64,000 nucleotides of DNA from Kribbella catacumbae DSM 19601 (GTDB lineage Bacteria; Actinomycetota; Actinomycetes; Propionibacteriales; Kribbellaceae), in the NCBI RefSeq assembly GCF_000372465.1, contig NZ_AQUZ01000010.1, forward strand, positions 1 to 64,000, written 5' to 3'. A model generated the notes under the pieces. That model was not told the DNA's origin. It saw only the letters and a list, made by a program, of their open reading frames with translations, and made no database searches. Position 1 is the stretch's first letter, and each line of letters opens with the position of its first letter. A program made the position numbers and the translations under genes. Below, one piece after another: positions 61,667 through 64,000 of the stretch.

Positions 61667-62458
61667 GTGACCGACCGTCCTGACATCCCCGACTCCGCCG
61701 TCGTCCTCGCCCTCAGCCGGGTCGAGTTCGGCATCGACTCGGTGCTCGACGCACTCCGCTCCCAGGACCCCTTCGGCATCCGCAGCGTCCTGGCCGAGTA
61801 CTCCGCCCAGGAGCAACCCAACCTGGCCGAGAAGGGCCTGATCCTCGCGATCGACCGGCTGCTCAAGATGAAGGTGCCCGGCCACGCCGAGTGGCCGACC
61901 CTGCCGCTGGCCAAGCGCTGCGACTGGTGGGTGGAGCGGCTCGGCGGGTTCGCAGCGGTGGTAGCGGGTCTCCCCCGCCTCGGTGGCGCTGCAACCGACG
62001 CCCTGCCGGTCAAGGACACCCTTGGCGCCGCAGTACAGGCCATGGTGATCGGGGCGGTCTGTCGCGAGTACGGCGTCGACGCGCACGCGGACCGGACCGC
62101 TGTGATCGCCAGGGTGCTTACAGCTCGCCCGATCACGCCTGACGACGTACTGCGGTACGACGATCCCACCACTGCCGGCAAGGATGTCGCGGAGCAACTG
62201 GGGCTGGGTAACGAGTCAGAGGAGGCCGGTCTCCGCAAGGGTGTCCGCCTGGTCTGGCGGATCAGCAAGCTCTTCGGTGGACTCGGAGAGGTGTTCGAAG
62301 AGCGGCCTCGCGGCAGCATCGGCGCAAGGATGCTCGGCAAGCTCCCTGCGGTCGGAGTGGTCGGCGGGTACTTCGACGAGCGCAAGGGCATTCGCAAGGC
62401 CGCGTACGCCGCAGCCGAGCTGCTCAGCACCAGCGCCTTCCGGGTAAAGCCTGTCTGA
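61667..62458 (+). CDS. conserved hypothetical protein divergent from recA
   Basis: I do not recognise a named family for this 263-residue protein. It is soluble and helical by eye, with WWVERLGGFAAVVAGLPRLGG, ITPDDVLRYDDP and a Gly-rich C-terminal LGKLPAVGVVGGYFDERKGIRKAAYAAAELL block reminiscent of EcsC-type proteins. No membrane helix is clear. The GTG start fits a leaderless transcript. It is divergent from recA across 248 bp that contain the LexA box, so it might belong to the DNA-damage response. Its function cannot be stated. Confidence 0.65.
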   Translation: MTDRPDIPDSAVVLALSRVEFGIDSVLDALRSQDPFGIRSVLAEYSAQEQPNLAEKGLILAIDRLLKMKVPGHAEWPTLPLAKRCDWWVERLGGFAAVVAGLPRLGGAATDALPVKDTLGAAVQAMVIGAVCREYGVDAHADRTAVIARVLTARPITPDDVLRYDDPTTAGKDVAEQLGLGNESEEAGLRKGVRLVWRISKLFGGLGEVFEERPRGSIGARMLGKLPAVGVVGGYFDERKGIRKAAYAAAELLSTSAFRVKPV

Positions 62459-62486
62459 GACGGCGACTCACTGGAATGATCACCTC

Positions 62487-63056
62487 ATGAGCGCGATCGC
62501 CATAGTCAACCCGGACGCGAGCTGGGCCGCGCAGTACGACAAGACGGCCCAGGTGATCAGCAACATCCTCGGCGACGTCGCAGTACGGGTGGACCACATC
62601 GGTTCGACCTCGGTACCGGGCCTGGCGGCCAAGGACGTCCTCGACATCCAGGTGACCGTGGCGGCCGAGTCCGAGCTGGAAGACGCCGTGCAACTGCTGG
62701 TAGCGACCGACTGGGAGGCGAGGGCGCCCCGGCGTGACCACCCGGTGCCCGGCCTGCCCAAGGACGAGTTCCAGTGGGTGAAGCGACTGGTGATCGAGCC
62801 CATGTACCGCCGCCGGGTGAACCTGCATCTGCGTGTGGCCGGCCGCGCCAACCAGCGGTACGCGCTGCTCTTCAGGGACTACTTACGTGCCCACCCGGAC
62901 ACCGCAGCGGCGTACGGGGAGTTCAAGCGGCGGGCCGCGTCGCTGCCGTTGGAGTCAGTCGGCGAGTACGCCGATCTGAAGGATCCCGTGTGCGACCTGA
63001 TCTATCTGCCCGCCGAGGAGTGGGCAGAGCGTTCCGGCTGGACCAGTGACCGTTAG
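62487..63056 (+). CDS. GrpB/UPF0157 family nucleotidyltransferase-like protein
   Basis: This 189-residue protein has the GrpB pattern: VNPDASWAAQYDKTAQVI, VDHIGSTSVPGLAAKDVLDIQV (the IGSTSVPG loop plus DIQV metal-type Asp), and HLRVAGRANQRYALLFRDYLRAHP. The fold is of the nucleotidyltransferase superfamily; the family also occurs fused to dephospho-CoA kinase. The substrate is unknown. It begins 28 bp after the hypothetical gene and may share its transcript. Confidence 0.85.
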   Translation: MSAIAIVNPDASWAAQYDKTAQVISNILGDVAVRVDHIGSTSVPGLAAKDVLDIQVTVAAESELEDAVQLLVATDWEARAPRRDHPVPGLPKDEFQWVKRLVIEPMYRRRVNLHLRVAGRANQRYALLFRDYLRAHPDTAAAYGEFKRRAASLPLESVGEYADLKDPVCDLIYLPAEEWAERSGWTSDR

Positions 63057-63200
63057 GGCAACCCCCTGCGGACAGTGACCGGAGTACTACGCGGGGCTCG
63101 TTGACGTGCGCCCGTGACAGCCAGGAGTCTGGACCAGGGGTGTGTCGTCGACGACCCGGCGTACGGCGGGCGGGCGCTTCCCCAGGGGGCGTGATAGCGA

Positions 63201-64000
63201 ATGGCGGGATCAGGGCGGCTCGCGGCGTTGCCGTGCGGCAAGGTGTCTAAGTGGATCGTGCTCGGGCTGTGGATCGTGGCGGTCGCCGTGTGCTTCAGCC
63301 CAGCCGGCAAGCTGACTGGTGCACAGGAGAACGACGCTGTGTCCTGGTTGCCCGGCAATGCCGAGTCCACCGAGGTGCTGAAGGCAACGGCACAGTTCTC
63401 CTCACCGGACGAGATCCCCGCCGTGCTGGTCTACGAACGACCTACCGGACTGACCGACGCTGACAAGCAAGCCGTCGCCGGCCACGTAGCGGAGTACGGG
63501 AAGCTGCAGGACGTCGATCGGGACGTAGTCGGGCCGATTCCGTCGGAGGACGGCAAGGCGCTGCAGGTCCTGGTACCGATCAACGCGGGCGCTGGCGGCT
63601 GGGAAGTGATCGGCGCCAGAGCCGATGACATCCGCAGGCTCGCCGCCGAGCGACCTGATGGACTGTCGTTCCACCTGACCGGGCCTGGCGGCTTCGCTGC
63701 CGACTCCCAGGAGGCGTTCGCCGGGATCGACGGCAAGTTGCTGTACTCCGCGGCTGCGGTAGTGATCGTGATCCTGCTGCTCACCTACAGAAGCCCAGTG
63801 CTGTGGCTGCTGCCGCTGATCTCGGCAGGTGTTGCGCTGTTCGCCGCACAGGCCGTCATCTACCTGCTGGCGACCAAGGCAGACCTGACAGTGAACGCCC
63901 AGAGCGCAGGCATCCTCACAGTGCTCGTCTTCGGCGCCGGGACCGACTATGCCCTGCTGCTGGTCGCCCGGTACCGGGAGGAGCTCCGTCGACATCAGGA
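63201..64000 (+). CDS. MmpL/RND-family transporter, 3-prime part beyond window
   Basis: The reading frame from ATG 63201 runs to the window end without a stop (266 residues seen). It begins with a membrane helix (WIVLGLWIVAVAVCFS), followed by an exported loop with NDAVSWLPGNAEST and then, after about 180 residues, helices LLYSAAAVVIVILLLTYRSPVLWLL and the GTDYALLLVARYREELR segment typical of MmpL (MMPL) proteins. These export lipids or similar hydrophobic compounds using proton force. The frame is complete at its 5-prime end. Confidence 0.88.
   Translation, partial: MAGSGRLAALPCGKVSKWIVLGLWIVAVAVCFSPAGKLTGAQENDAVSWLPGNAESTEVLKATAQFSSPDEIPAVLVYERPTGLTDADKQAVAGHVAEYGKLQDVDRDVVGPIPSEDGKALQVLVPINAGAGGWEVIGARADDIRRLAAERPDGLSFHLTGPGGFAADSQEAFAGIDGKLLYSAAAVVIVILLLTYRSPVLWLLPLISAGVALFAAQAVIYLLATKADLTVNAQSAGILTVLVFGAGTDYALLLVARYREELRRHQ

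Noticed and set aside
1-64000. CRISPR array
   Set aside because: The tandem repeats found lack unique spacers of constant length; no cas genes are present.

Overview
The window comes from the chromosome of a high-GC actinobacterium. Dense gene packing, many GTG starts, 1-4 bp gene overlaps, a PriA-type HisA, a TIGR03085 (mycothiol-type DinB) protein, an AfsR-like SARP regulator and the recA-recX-rny order all point to Actinomycetia. Overall gene content looks most like Kribbella or a relative in Propionibacteriales; that placement is my inference, not a database result. I see no rRNA, tRNA, CRISPR array, integrase, transposase or prophage.

Layout. 0-2.3 kb: tandem repeats, an AbiEi/DUF559-like protein and a HesB-like protein. 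2.3-6 kb: a heterodimeric ABC exporter. 6-10.2 kb: a TIGR03085 protein, then DedA, an MBL-fold hydrolase and a membrane phosphodiesterase on the minus strand. 10.5-15.6 kb: a secreted GH43-CBM35 enzyme, a PBP4-type peptidase and two coupled tandem-GNAT proteins. 16.1-18 kb: an ArsR-MFS operon. 18.4-27.1 kb (minus): marR and hisF, then a tightly coupled lipid-type operon (PH-like membrane protein, PlsC-like acyltransferase, LarA-like protein, zinc dehydrogenase, acyl reductase-HAD fusion) ending at hisA. This five-gene block sits between hisF and hisA and is the best candidate for an undescribed pathway. 27.2-35.3 kb: P450, winged-helix regulator, DUF2690 protein, methyltransferase plus SARP, TauE permease and a hotdog thioesterase. 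35.8-48.9 kb: the conserved proS - GNAT - ispG - rseP - dxr block, interrupted by accessory genes (M14 peptidase, DoxX, a broken MFS gene, GNAT/VOC/RHH, thioredoxin/MerR, nucleosidase, trypsin-like protease). 48.9-54.2 kb: DUF1707, glutaryl-CoA dehydrogenase, an APH-like kinase, a small membrane protein, an SDR/LysR pair and an NTF2-like protein. 54.4-61.4 kb: rny, an antitoxin-like protein, an I36 inhibitor, a long-tailed recX, and recA with an SOS box. 61.7-64 kb: a conserved hypothetical, GrpB, and a truncated MmpL transporter.

Non-coding patterns are the other notable feature. The octamer GTACTGCG occurs at least 36 times (13 as the complement), far above my rough composition expectation of about two. 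Several intergenic regions carry long perfect inverted repeats or 19-62 bp direct repeats, some shared between distant sites. Many transcription units have a TANNNT -10 box 6-7 nt before the start codon, indicating leaderless mRNAs; this also fixed several start choices.
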